From Cladosporium sp. IMV 00045 (Eukaryota; Ascomycota; Dothideomycetes; Cladosporiales; Cladosporiaceae): a stretch of DNA of 64,000 nucleotides. Under the pieces are notes generated by a model. That model was not told the origin of the DNA, ran no database searches, and saw nothing but the letters and a program-made list of their open reading frames with translations. The position numbers were made by a program, and so were the translations under genes. The DNA lies in the NCBI GenBank assembly GCA_001931905.2, contig MSJI02000096.1, positions 1 to 64,000 of the forward strand. The letters are read 5' to 3'. Shown here in pieces: positions 11,967 through 23,027 of the stretch (position 1 is its first letter; every line of letters starts with the position of its first letter).

Positions 11967-13853
11967 ATGGCCGACGCTGCCCTCCCTCAGTTCACCTACA
12001 TCTTCGTGATCGGTCTGTTCTTCGCCTTCCTAGATGCGTGGAATATCGGTGCCAACGATGTCGCCAACTCGTTCGCGACTTCGGTCTCTTCCAGGTCTTT
12101 GACCTTGGTCCAGGCCATGACTATCGGTGCTGTGATGGAATTCTTGGGTGCCGTTCTCGCAGGGTCCGTTGCGATTGATCCCTCGGTGATCTGCAATCTC
12201 AGCAGCTAATATTCCTCACAGTGCGCGCACCTCCAGCACCGTCAAGAGCGGTATCATCTCTACCGATGACTTCACCGAGGCTCCTAGCGTCCTGATGCTG
12301 GGCATGCTCTGCGCTCTCATCGGTTCCTCTCTCTTCTTGACCCTCGCTACGAGGATCGGTCTTCCCGTCTCCACTACCCACTGCATCAGTACGTCTCGCT
12401 GCCAACCATGATCGATTGAACCTCAAAAACATTTCTAACCATCTTTGCAGTCGGTGGTATCATTGGTGTGGGGTTCGCGACCATCGGTCCCAACGGTGTC
12501 GACTGGTCCTGGGAGGGTGTCTCCCAGGTCTTCGCCGCCTGGGCCATCGCTCCTTGCATCAGTGGATGCTTCGGCGCAATCCTCTTCCTCATCACCAAGT
12601 ACGGTGTGATGAAGTCCAAGAGCCCGCTGAAGATGGGCATGGTCATGGTCCCGATCTTCTACGGCTTGACCTCAGGTGTCCTTACCATGCTTATCGTCTG
12701 GAAGGGTGCTGCGAACCTGGACCTCGACAACTTCGGCACCGCTAACACCGTTGGAACGATCTTTGGTGTTGCTGGCGGTGTCGCTGCTCTTTCTTGTTTC
12801 TTCCTTCTGCCTTTCCTCTGGGTTAAGCTCGGCAGGGAAGACTGGAAGCTTACCCAGTTCGACATTATCAAGGGCCCCTTCCTCCTCAGCCGTCCTGATG
12901 CTGGTCCCATTCCCGAGGGCCGCGAGCTCGTCCCCAACTACTACGCCGGCCACCACACCAAGGAAGAGCTCGCCGCCAGAGGCCCCGCTCGCCAGGTCGG
13001 CGTCAGCGACGAGGAGAGCAGCTCTCGTGACGGCTCGGCTATCGACGAGATCTCCCCCGAGAAGTCTGGCGCGTACGCCCGCCAGCCCAGCGTCGTCGCC
13101 ACCACCCCCGCCATCTCCGCCGAAGAGCCCGCCCCCATCCAGCGCAAGTGGTACGAGCCCGTACAGATGTGGCACAACATTAAGTGGACCTTCTTCCGTG
13201 GCGTCATGATCGACATTGTCAGCGAGCAGACCTCCGGCGGCAACAACGAGATCAAGTTCATCCAGCGCCTGCTGGTCGGCAAGAACCTTGAGCAGAAGCA
13301 CGCGCTCGTCGAGCACTACGATCTGAAGACCGAGCACCTTTACTCTTTCCTGCAAGTTCTGACCGCCGCCACCGCCTCTTTCACGCACGGCGCCAACGAT
13401 GTTGCCAACGCCATGGGACCGCTCTCCGCCATCTACCACATCTGGCAGGAGAACGAGACCGGCAGCAAGTCCCCCGTGCCGATCTGGGTGCTCGTCTTCG
13501 GAGGTGCCGCCATCTCCATCGGTCTGTGGACGTACGGCTACAACCTCATGCGCAACCTCGGTAACCGCATCACCCTGCACTCTCCCTCCCGCGGTTTCTG
13601 CATGGAGCTCGGCGCCGCTCTGACCGTCGTCATGGCCACCCGTCTCGCTCTGCCCGTTTCTACCACGCAGTGCATCATTGGCGCCACCGTCGGTGTCGGT
13701 CTCTGCGCTGGTGACTACAAGGCTATCAATTGGCGCATGGTCGCTTGGTCTTACGGCGCTTGGATCGTTACCCTGCCTTCTACTGCTGTCATTTCGGGCT
13801 GCATCATGGCGTTCACTATCAACTCTCCTTCGTGGGCTGCGCCGCTCAACTAG
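11967..13853 (+). CDS. PHO89: Na+/phosphate symporter, PiT family (Pho89-like)
   Basis: High-affinity inorganic phosphate uptake at the plasma membrane, coupled to Na+ in the yeast family member. Three exons (11967-12163, 12222-12388, 12451-13853; introns 58 and 62 nt) give 588 aa. The duplicated PiT signature is intact: NIGANDVANSF near residue 30 in the first half and THGANDVANAMGP near 435 in the second. The family's LPVSTTH-type motif appears as LPVSTTHCI (split by intron 2) and LPVSTTQCIIGA. A hydrophilic loop rich in Ser/Glu/Pro (about residues 280-400) separates the two membrane halves, as in this family. Codons are strongly C-ending, suggesting high expression. The start is the first ATG and leads straight into TM1. 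Confidence is high because both signatures and all junctions agree. Confidence 0.95.
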
Positions 13854-14645
13854 ACGGTTGTCATTTCTGATCTTTTGATCTGGAAGGCGGTGATGTGATC
13901 GACGGAGCGACGAGGATGAGTTTGTCCTTGACTTTTGAACGATCTGAACGGCGGGATGAAGATGATGAGCTGCTCTTTCATTCGGCTTTGCATGCTTCTC
14001 TGTCTTTTCCCGCTTTTGATCGCATAGATTTGCACTTTATTCCCCAGCATTCGTCATTAATCAGTTCTGTCAAAAATCTGTAATACACATACATACAACA
14101 CAAAAAGTTATTCATACCCCCCTGCTTATAATTCCCACCACGTCTCTGCACCGATTTTCTCCAATCGACTTCAACATATCATCTACCGCTGTTCCAATTC
14201 ACGCAAGCGTAGTAATGAATCTCCCAACCATGCCCCTTTGCCACGGGCTCACAAACTCTTCGCAAATCTCTTGTCTCAAAAAAGACCAGTCCATCGAGCT
14301 ATTCGAGATCACAGAAAACCATCTTTCTTCCCAACCAACGAACAACGAGCGGGACAAAGTCCTCACAATTCCAACTTTGCGCATGAGAGCGAAATCTACC
14401 TTCAAATGTTACTTTCTCAATCTCAAATGCAGTCTTGGCCAGCAGCAAGTCTTTGTCGGACATGTGTATCCGGAAAGTGTGAATCGTTACATCCAGACCG
14501 CGGGTGATGGAAAGAGGTGAAAGCACACGGCAGGTGAACAAGTCGTGACACAATCAACAAAGAAAACAAAAACTCAGATTCTCCTCCTCATAATCATAAA
14601 GTAATTATCATTACCGCGCGCGACGAATCCACGCATCCATTAAAA

Positions 14646-14681
14646 NNNNNNNNNNNNNNNNNNNNAAAAAAAAAAAAAAAA
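14646..14681. other. Assembly gap (20 N) followed by poly-A
   Basis: Twenty Ns at 14646-14665 are followed directly by 16 A residues at 14666-14681. The gap is probably a homopolymer or simple repeat that failed to assemble, so the true length here is unknown. Confidence 0.95.
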
Positions 14682-14732
14682 GAAAAAGACCAATCTGCTT
14701 CGACGCGAAAAAGGAAAATAAGTCCAATTCAC

Positions 14733-14755
14733 TCCAATCCAATCCAATCCAATCC
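14733..14755. repeat. TCCAA microsatellite
   Basis: Four to five tandem copies of TCCAA, just downstream of the stop of the augmin-like gene and about 70 bp from the N gap. Confidence 0.8.
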
Positions 14756-14777
14756 ATCATCACCACCACCTCTACCA

Positions 14778-17324
14778 CTACCTCCTCAAAGGCGAATTCC
14801 CCAACACATCCTCCCTCTCAAACTCCCCCAGCGCATTCCCGACCATGCTGAAATCGCCCACCTCCCTCTCCAAATCCATGACGCTCGGGCTCAAAACAGG
14901 ACTATGCGCGACGCGCGGCCGACTCTTGAAGACGGAATCGTACTCCGTGGCCTGCATGAGCTGATCGCGAGGGGTGACGGATCGCCTCATCGCAGTCCCA
15001 CCCTCACTCCCATCATCGACCTGCCCTCCCAGTCTTGCGTCGTCACTATTCGAGCGCCGCGGCTTGGGGTGCTGAATCGTCGGCGTTGGCTGCATGTCTG
15101 TGCGCGAGCGGGAGTGTTTGGGCGTGCGCTGGTAGACGGAGGTGGGAGGGGAGAAGGACGAGATGGATTGGCGGGTGCGGTCGGCGAGGCTTAGGGTGCG
15201 TTGCGGTGGTGGGGAGGCGGGGAGGGGCGAGCGGGTGATGTTGGAGGGGGGGAGGGGGAAGGATTCCGTGTTGATGAGGGGGGAGTCTGCGTCGACTGAG
15301 CCTGCGGCTGCGGCTGTGCCGGGGGTGGGAATGATGTTGCGTGTGTTGTCGGCGCTGGTCCAGGCGATGGATTGGCGGGTGCGGTCCGCGAGGGAGGGGC
15401 GGGGGAAGTCGGAGGTGGTGTTTTGCGTGGTGGATTTGGATGGGTCGAGATTGATGGGGGAGGCGGATTTGGCTGGGAGGGCGAAGCTGTGGGCGCTGTC
15501 GACTTTGGGCGTGCTGGAGATGTCTTCGCTGATGTTTAGCCCGCCGAGTCTGCCGTCGATGCTAGTTGTGAACTCGCTCTGTTCCTCTCGCGGTGATGGC
15601 AGGGCGGGGAGAGGGCGAGAGGGCGGTGGTTCATTTTGACTGATTGCTGGGGTCTCGTTCTCGGTCATCGAAGTATCAGCGTCGAATTCGGGACCATCTT
15701 CCTCGAGAGGAGTTGGAAGAGCAGAGCCGGGTCGAGACGTCGAAGCAGATAGTGGACTTTCGTTGCCTGGGCGAGCCGACTTCAATGGCGAGAAAAGCTC
15801 GGTCTTGAGAGGAATCGGGCCACGCTGGGAAATGACCTTGGGCTGCTGATACGAACGCGATCTTGAGGAGATGCGCCTGTTCATGCCAGGACGGAAAGGT
15901 GCAGGACTCTGAGACGGCGAGTACTGAAGCGAAGGCGACCTCGAGTGCTGACGAGAATGCGCAGAGGCCTGGCGCGAAGAAGGGCGATACGCCCCTGTGA
16001 CAGCGTCCGAGGCTGAACGACCGTGCCTTGGGTCCTCCTGGCTCGCATTGCCATTCCGGCGCGTGCTTTGTGCACGGCGGAGGTCTTCTCTCATAGCTGC
16101 AAGGATATTGTCGTAGCCCGACACACACGCCGATGCGGCACGCGAATGCTGACTTCTAACCGGAGACGCACCACCGCGTTGCTGCTTGGTATCGGCTACT
16201 GTGAGATCGGTATGCTTGTCGAAACGAATGGCGACAGAGCCAGCTCTCGCCCTGGCCTGCTCAGCAGCTGGAGGATCCGGTCTGGCGCCCTGCAAACGAT
16301 CATACAAAGCTTGCCAACGTTTAAGTCGCAAGCCTTGACCTCTGGCTTTCACTTCGATGTCTTGGGTGATATCAGAGTCTGTCTCTGCGCCGTCTGCTTG
16401 TTTCGATGCAAAGTCTCGATCAAACAGCGCTTCTGTAGGCTGCACGAGGACACGATCGCCACTTGCAGCGCTGCCGCCAGAGAGGATAGCTTCTTTGAAA
16501 CCGTCATCACCAACCCAGTTCTTCCGCAGGGTATCCTCCATCGGACGGAAACCTTCCAACCGCTTCTCAACAACTTCATTCTTGCCATGACGTTTCAACT
16601 GATCCCTTCGTCTGGCCAAGTCCGCCTCCTTCTCTCTCAAAACACCCTCTAGTTGTGCGAACTCCTCACCAAGCTTCTGCCTCTCAGCCAACGTCCTACC
16701 CAAAGAAGCCTTGTGAGCGACAAGCAGGGGCATCAAAATCTCCCTTTCAGACTTGCTCATACCCGGCGCACAGCCCACGACCTGCGCAACAGGCCTGGGG
16801 TGAGCATGCCTCGCCTTCCTGGCGAGCGTCCTCTTGCGCAGCACGACGGCTGCGAAAATAACACAGACCTCCCAGAACTTGTCGCCCGAGCATTCGTCTA
16901 GCATAGTCTTCCTCAAAACAGCTTCGCGTCCCAGCACGCCGTTCTTCTTCAGTCCGTCCAGGCAGCGGTACAGGGCTGCGCGGAGGTTGATGCTCTGCAG
17001 CGGCTCGAGCGGTGGGAAGAAGGGCTGCAGTTTGTCGGCTGTCAGGGCTGGGTCGTAGAGGCGGAAGAGCTGGTACAGGCTCCATTCTGCGGCTTTGATG
17101 CGTGCTCGAGCGTCGATGTTGGAGAAGGTGGAGGGTGTGATCGAGGGCCAGTCGGGGAGGAGGTCGAGGTTGAGCAGGCGGAGGTTGGCGAGGAAGAGAT
17201 TGGGGAGGTGAGGACCGGCAGGAGCCTGCTGGGTGGATTTGGTGCGTTTGTGTTGTGTTGCTTGCGCGGTGGCGTGGGAGCCATTGGCGGCGTTGGTGTT
17301 GAGAGGTGGTGGATCGATCATCAT
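14778..17324 (-). CDS. HAUS augmin-like complex subunit 6 N-terminal domain protein
   Basis: Probable augmin-type protein. In the known complex, HAUS6 helps recruit gamma-tubulin to existing microtubules. The frame is intronless, 848 aa, from ATG 17324 (an ATG-ATG pair; the second is at 17321). After an Asn/Thr-rich leader, residues of about 40-300 form a helical domain. It has PNLFLANLRLLNLDLLPDWP, FSNIDARARIKAAEWSLYQL and FWEVCVIFAAVVLRK, the pattern I associate with the HAUS6 N-terminal family. A coiled-coil-like stretch follows (LAERQKLGEEFAQLEGVLRE). The C-terminal 450 residues are Ser/Pro/Arg-rich and probably disordered, with two similar LADRTRQSI motifs (a third is close by). These may be Cdk or Aurora-type substrate sites. 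Codon use turns extremely C-rich in this tail. Family call moderately sure; cell function inferred. Confidence 0.75.
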   Translation of the reverse strand: MMIDPPPLNTNAANGSHATAQATQHKRTKSTQQAPAGPHLPNLFLANLRLLNLDLLPDWPSITPSTFSNIDARARIKAAEWSLYQLFRLYDPALTADKLQPFFPPLEPLQSINLRAALYRCLDGLKKNGVLGREAVLRKTMLDECSGDKFWEVCVIFAAVVLRKRTLARKARHAHPRPVAQVVGCAPGMSKSEREILMPLLVAHKASLGRTLAERQKLGEEFAQLEGVLREKEADLARRRDQLKRHGKNEVVEKRLEGFRPMEDTLRKNWVGDDGFKEAILSGGSAASGDRVLVQPTEALFDRDFASKQADGAETDSDITQDIEVKARGQGLRLKRWQALYDRLQGARPDPPAAEQARARAGSVAIRFDKHTDLTVADTKQQRGGASPVRSQHSRAASACVSGYDNILAAMREDLRRAQSTRRNGNASQEDPRHGRSASDAVTGAYRPSSRQASAHSRQHSRSPSLQYSPSQSPAPFRPGMNRRISSRSRSYQQPKVISQRGPIPLKTELFSPLKSARPGNESPLSASTSRPGSALPTPLEEDGPEFDADTSMTENETPAISQNEPPPSRPLPALPSPREEQSEFTTSIDGRLGGLNISEDISSTPKVDSAHSFALPAKSASPINLDPSKSTTQNTTSDFPRPSLADRTRQSIAWTSADNTRNIIPTPGTAAAAGSVDADSPLINTESFPLPPSNITRSPLPASPPPQRTLSLADRTRQSISSFSPPTSVYQRTPKHSRSRTDMQPTPTIQHPKPRRSNSDDARLGGQVDDGSEGGTAMRRSVTPRDQLMQATEYDSVFKSRPRVAHSPVLSPSVMDLEREVGDFSMVGNALGEFEREDVLGNSPLRR

Positions 17325-17933
17325 GTTTGAGGAACAGGTGATGTGATTGCAAGGCCTGTGATTGTGATGAGAGATGGAGAAGGAGAAGAAGAAGCAAGGA
17401 TTCAAGTCTTCATGTCTCAAATATGTAGTGCTTTTGTTCTCGCAGGACACGCATCAATGGGCAGATCCCCCTGTTGTCGGGCGCATAGTGGTGAGATGAT
17501 ATACGAGGTGGAGAGGTGTTTAGTGCTATAAGAGGCCATAACAGAGCTGTGTTTACTCCAGCCTAAGGCTATAGCAGCCGGGGATTAATGGCCGAGAGAA
17601 TTCAAGGGCAACCCCAGCATGCCACCTCCCTCCCACCTCCCCGCGGCTTGAATCAAAAGCCTAATCGTAAATATCCACCGATCCACCACTGCGGGACTGA
17701 GAAAAGCCAAACTGCAAACACTATCTGCGACAACAACACCTCACGCGTTTGCTGTGTTCAGACAGTGTCTGTCATTCCATTGTCTATTGAATCTCAGTCT
17801 GTTTGCTTTGGCTCTCAACACCTCAGCCAGCGTCCATTGCTGCGACAGATAACTGCGATCTATAAATCTCCTCATCCCACCATCCTCATCTCAACCTCAA
17901 CCAAAATCGCAGCAAAACCACACCAACACCACC
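17325..17933. promoter_or_regulatory. Divergent promoter of augmin-like and HD-domain genes
   Basis: 609 bp between divergent start codons. The right half is C/T- and A/C-rich, like many fungal 5' leaders. No specific operator recognised. Confidence 0.45.
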
Positions 17934-18816
17934 ATGACTCTCGAAGAAGCACCCGAAACCAACGCGCCCGCCGCGCCCACCTCCGGCATCCTCACTCCTC
18001 GCACCGCCGAAAATGAACACTGGACGCCCGAAACCGGTATGTGAAAAGCAGACTCACCCTCCCAAAAACAAACCTGACTAACACACTCCTCCTCCCACAG
18101 TCCTGAGCACCCTCCCCCACCGCCCCGAACCTCAAACCGCCTCCCCCATCCCCTTCTTCCACATGCTCGAGCGCCTGAAGACCACCAAGCGCGAAGGCTG
18201 GCGCCGCTTCGACATCACGCACGGCGAATCGATCGGCGACCACATGTACCGCATGGCGATCATCACCCTGCTCTGCCCGCCCGCACTCGCCGCCAAACTC
18301 GACCTGTCCCGCTGCACGCGCATGGCGCTCGTGCACGACATGGCCGAAGCGCTGGTCGGCGACATCACGCCCATGGACAAGATCGCGAAATCCGAAAAGA
18401 GCCGGCGCGAGGCGGAGACGATGGACTATTTCTGCGAGCAGCTGCTGGGAAAAGTCGGCGGGGGCTTGCAGGGCGAGGAGATCAAGAAGGTCTGGTGGGA
18501 GTATGAGCTGGACGAGACGCTGGAGGCGCACTTCGTGCACGACGTGGATAAGATGGAGCTGCTACTGCAGATGGTGGAGTATGAGAGGGGTGCGGAGGGG
18601 AGGTTGGATTTGGGCGAGTTTTCGCGTGTTGCGGCCAAGGTGCAACTGCCGGAGGTGAGGGAGTGGGCGCAGGGGGTGTTGAAGGAGCGGGAGGCGTTTT
18701 GGAAGGGGAAGGGGATTAAGGCTACTTGGATGGGGGATGTTGAGGGCGAGAAGGTCGAGAAGCAGGATCAGTATTATGGGGCGAAGAAGGAGGAGCCGAA
18801 CGGCAGCAAGGAGTGA
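17934..18816 (+). CDS. HD-domain 5'-deoxynucleotidase (HDDC2/YGK1-like)
   Basis: Metal-dependent phosphohydrolase expected to remove phosphate from deoxynucleoside monophosphates. Two exons (17934-18036 and 18101-18816, intron 64 nt) give 272 aa; the join at GAA ACC G|TC keeps frame. The HD superfamily residues are visible: GESIGDHMYRMA (His about 82), LVHDMAEALVGDITP (the His-Asp pair about 113-114), and a distant Asp in HDVDKMELLLQM. The first 50 residues are Pro/Thr/Glu-rich and outside the domain. The family core is about 190-200 aa, so this protein carries extra tails at both ends. The last 60 codons shift to G-rich third positions, unlike the C-rich front, but no break is seen. Start: the first ATG, in a CACCATG context. 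Confidence 0.9.
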
Positions 18817-19914
18817 GAGGGAGGTGATGACATTTGAATTGGAACTGATTTTGAAGAGCCTTGAGTGTCGCGGATGCTAGCGAGGATGTCCACATCATTG
18901 CATGTTGCACTGGATACATGTACATGGTCACAACCGGCATCTGGCGGAAGGAGCTCAAGGAAGTCTAGTCACAGGACGGGAAAGTCACGAAGGATAATGA
19001 ATCACGCAGTGCATTGAGCAGGCATCATGAGTATGGGTGTTGAAAGCAGCCCAACCCAGGGAGATCTTGTCGCCGCAAGCATTTTGGATGCTCAAGGAGT
19101 GCAAGACCTGCACCTTTTACACGTCGAGCTGAAGTAGAAAGATAGACAACCGAACAGACATAGAAGAAAGAAACATACCAAGGCAATTCACTTGCATGCA
19201 CCAAACTCTTCAGAACAGAACGCAAGAAACACCCGACCGACTTCACATCACAGATGAGTAAGCACAACCACAACCATCCCCCAAAGATTGAAGGAACAAT
19301 CGGAAGAGCAATAATAAACCCTCCAAACCATCCAATCAGAAGAAGAAAAACCAAAAACCCCAAGAGAAAAAGGCACCACGACCCATAGCCGCATAGCCAG
19401 CAACCTCCCCCCCAGAAATCCCAAATCGCAACTTCCAAAGAGAAACCCCCGAAAACCCAACCCAAAAGATCTAGAACCCTCCCTCCCTGCCCTTTCCTCC
19501 TTCCAAATACCGAAGATCCCCAAGCGACTCCCCCTTCCGCGATTCCCCCCAAACAAGTCTAATCAAATCAGCCGAATGGGCAGAACAAACGAATGGGCAA
19601 TCGACCAATCCGCAGACCGACATCGCCAGTCAACAGCCCAGCCCAACCGAAGTCCCGACGCCACGGCTCAAACCGACAATTCTGCAGTATCCGGGCACGT
19701 CAGGCTTGTCAGCAAGCTCCCGCTAAGCGAGGGACATGTGACTGACGACTGATGCTGATGATGGTGCTGATTGATGATGCGGGCGCCGGGTGCTTGGGAA
19801 TACGAGGGCGGATGGAGGGGGGATGGATTTGGGTTGGGCTCCGATGGAGACGGGTGTGCTCGTTGGGTGGGTGGTGGGTGGTTTGGGGAATTGGGAGGGA
19901 GGGAGGTTTAGTGC

Positions 19915-19933
19915 TTGATTGATTGATTGATTG
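19915..19933. repeat. TTGA tetranucleotide repeat
   Basis: Between four and five tandem TTGA units, inside the G/T-skewed part of the intergenic region. Confidence 0.75.
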
Positions 19934-20378
19934 GGGGTGTGTCAGCATTGAGGGATGGGGTTCTCTCTTGGGCTGGGAGGGGGGTTGGGGTGGGGTCATT
20001 GAGTGGGTGTATTGTTTTTTTCTGGGTTGTTTGGTTTGTTGTTTCTCTGGAGTTTTTGGGTGTTTGCTGGAGGGACTTGGGGATAGGAGGACGATCTATT
20101 TGGGCATGCTTGTGATGAAGGAGGAGAAAGAGCAGGAGCAGATGTTCGGTTGATTACTCTGCTTGTTGATGATCGTGGACGAATCGAGGCAGGGAAGCAA
20201 TGTGCAGCTCGGCATTTCACCTCTTCTTCATGATCACGTTTCGAATGTCTTGCAATCCTCCATTCGAAACCGGGATATCAACAGGCATGGCAATCCCGTT
20301 TTCCCATCACAAACCTCACGAATCATCCAACTCCCGGATTGCCACAAAATAAGACATCCCTACCTCGAATTACCCGAT

Positions 20379-20723
20379 CTATCCTCCCCAGTCCCTCAAG
20401 CGAAAGAATCCCAGGTGCTGAATCCCAGGTGCATCGAACAAATAAACAACCAGAGTATCCGAGGAGGGGGTTCCCTCCGGTCCAGAAGCAGGGGACGAGG
20501 CGTCACTCTTGCCCATCTCGCGGCCTGTTTTAGGAAAATTCACAAATTTGCATTCTTGCCCCGAAGGCCAGGTCGTCAAAGTCTTCGCTTGGTATTTTCC
20601 GAGAAACATACCAAGTCGGATCGATGTGCTTTGATCGTTGGTGCTGCATGAGACGGGCATCCGATCGTCACGGTGTGCCTTCGCTTTTTCGATCGTGCAG
20701 CTGATGGCAATTTTGAAGTTCAT
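20379..20723 (-). CDS. Weak candidate: small protein, 114 aa
   Basis: ATG at 20723 opens a 114-codon frame (the frame is open further 5' as well). It starts MNFKIAISCTIEKAKAHRDD and has cysteines at VSCSTND and GQECKFV. The amino-acid mix is less skewed than in neighbouring random frames. The first 75 residues read like a small beta-rich domain, and the end is Ser/Pro/Gly-rich. No family recognised. No obvious signal peptide. A GTATGT inside the frame could be a donor, which would change the C-terminus. It may be a real lineage-specific gene or chance. Confidence 0.25.
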   Translation of the reverse strand: MNFKIAISCTIEKAKAHRDDRMPVSCSTNDQSTSIRLGMFLGKYQAKTLTTWPSGQECKFVNFPKTGREMGKSDASSPASGPEGTPSSDTLVVYLFDAPGIQHLGFFRLRDWGG

Positions 20724-23027
20724 GACTCGAGAGGAAGGGAAGAGAGAGGTGGGCTTGGGGAGTCGTCCTCGGCCGACAGCGATCATGGCTTCAACATCGC
20801 GCATTAGGCCCAGCAGAGGAGCCGCAGATGGGTGCCGTATTGTGAGACTTCTCGCTGAGCTAGACGCGCCGCAGCCGCCGTGCATGCATCCCCATATGAC
20901 CCATGGTCAGCCGTGAGAGGGGAGGTGGGAGTGGAAACTCGTGATGGCTGCTGTGTATGCATGCATGCAAGCAAGCCGCAGAAGGCGTTGGTTGGTTCGG
21001 TGGTCGCCCCACTTTGAGGCGAGCGATTTGAGGTCGTCGAGAGAACAAGGCTGCGGATTGGTTGGTCGGATTGTCTGCTGGGGTGTATGGGAGGGAAGAA
21101 GGGTGTTGCGAGATTGGAAGACTAAACTCGCTAAGTGGTGGACTGGGGTTTCGGCGAGAGGCGAGAAGCGAGGCTAGGGAATTTGGTGTCGGTACGGTAT
21201 CTCGAGATGCTATTGGGGCGGACGTGCTGAGGCATGCTGAGGTACCGGCAGGGCCAAGAGAGTGATGGTGATGAGTAGGGCAGGATTCGTAGATACCGTA
21301 TGCGGCTGTCAGGCCGTCTTTCAAGATGTTCATGTTCCTGGATGAAAGCTGTCATGGATTGCAAGGTGATTGTGTCAATTTGTGCGACAGTCTCATGGTC
21401 CCCGGTGCCTGCGAGGAACAGCTGCTACGGTCTACAGAGTAGGTATACATGAGGGGTTCTCGTGTCGCCATGGCCGAAGTGGTGGAAGGAAATTGCCATG
21501 CTGCAGATGGTGGACGCGGCACGCAGGAGAGTGCATGGCCAGATCATGCACCCATTTCTCGCCCCGCGCATCGAGGCGAGCTGGAAGGCTGGCAGGAGAA
21601 GATGAGGAGAAACACATGGGTGCTTCTTCCTGGTAAGCCCATCGGGACATTCGCTGCATGTTCCCGTGTTGCTGGGACTACTACTCCATTCACCATGCCG
21701 CAACTCGATCGGATCACGTCAAGACGGTCTTGGGAGATGCGCGTGCAGCACGAAGGATCTTCTCGGACTCACAAGCGAGCATACGCAAACCTGGCTACGA
21801 CGACTCCGCCCCGAATGTACCGTACGAGGATGGGTCTTCTGGATACTGTAGTGCGAGTGGTAGTGTGCCATGATCCCTCCAGTCACAGCCCGTTCTCGCC
21901 GCATCACCGTTACCGTCCTGGCATGGCATGAGTAATTGTAGGCGTCAGCGATGTGCATGGGGCTTTTCGTCAGACGAAACGGTCGCAGGCAGGACAAGGC
22001 AGGGCTATGTACGTGATGCACCACCGTCTATGGACAGGCTTCCGCCATAGTATCGTCCTTCACGAGTAAACGATCGACAGTGAGTCCAGTTAAGGGCAGG
22101 GGACTATGGCACTGCCTGGTTTCGGACATGTCAGCCTGTGTGATGAGTCAGTAATAGTCAGTCCACCACCACCACCATAAACCACAACACCAACACTAGC
22201 ACTAGCACCGCCATCATCATCGACACAGGTATCGACGAAGTCTCATGGTTCACGAGAGATATAGTTTGGAAGGAACACATCCACACACGACATCCGAGCG
22301 AGTAGCCAAACGATCACGGCACCCTTCGATACCAAGTCCAGGCCCGGGCCGTGGAAGACAGTTCCGTAGTTCAATCACTTGCGTGCTTGGATGCTTGGGA
22401 GGCGGCAGTCTGCAGATTAATTGGCTGCTCACTGCCACAGTGGACCATGTTCCGTCCCCGTGAACGGCTCGAAGTGCGGAGAAGTGGTGGATGTATGTGG
22501 TAGCTGCGCCTTTTGCATGCAGAAGACCCCTACATCCCATCACTTACTCGCCTGTTCTGCCGTCCCAAGCTCGTAAGCCCTCTCGACGCCGTGGCCCTGC
22601 CCCAGCAGCTGGTGGTCGTCTACGTCTACTCTCCCTCTCACTCTGCCACTCTCTCACCAGGTGCGTGAGCAAGAGTGTGTCCTGCCGGCGTGTTTGTGCG
22701 TTGCCCGTTGGTCAGGCGCAGAACGAGGAACGAGACGAGGCACACGCATGTTTGCTGTTCTTGTAGCATGTCTCTTCCCAATCTCAATCATTCCATTACT
22801 CTGTCAGCACGCCGTGACAACAAGCCACGTGCTCTACCACCGCCATCCATACCCATCTCTGTGACCTTCTCGCCTGTGCTGCCTGTCCATTGCCGCGCGA
22901 GCACCAATCCGGACACGAGCATGCTGTCTTCCTCCACCTGCATCGAGAGCGTTGTCATCACGACGCAGCCCTACACCTCCCTGGTTCCCTTCGATCCTCT
23001 TCGCACCGCACTTCATAGATCGCAAGC

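Larger units (their letters stand above)
13854..14777. other. Convergent intergenic region with assembly gap
   Basis: It lies between the 3' ends of the phosphate symporter (+) and the augmin-like gene (-). It contains short AT-rich 3' UTR-like sequence, the N gap, a poly-A tract and a TCCAA repeat. No gene seen. Confidence 0.6.
18817..23027. other. Long gene-poor region upstream of a C2H2 regulator
   Basis: 4.2 kb with one weak small ORF (20379-20723, listed). The first third is strongly strand-skewed: A/C-rich on + near 19250-19560, G/T-rich near 19740-20080. Long open frames there come from skewed composition, not coding. The right third may be the long promoter and 5' leader of the regulator at 23028, as is common for developmental regulators. 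CAC/CAT-type triplet runs occur at 22160-22220. Confidence 0.5.

Noticed and set aside
12672..13580. Long minus-strand frame (302 codons)
   Set aside because: Antisense shadow of the strongly C-biased phosphate symporter; composition is unlike a real protein.
19025..19556. Trp/Gly/Leu-rich 175-codon minus-strand frame resembling a membrane protein
   Set aside because: Hydrophobicity results from the A/C-skewed sequence on the + strand; two overlapping frames look equally membrane-like.
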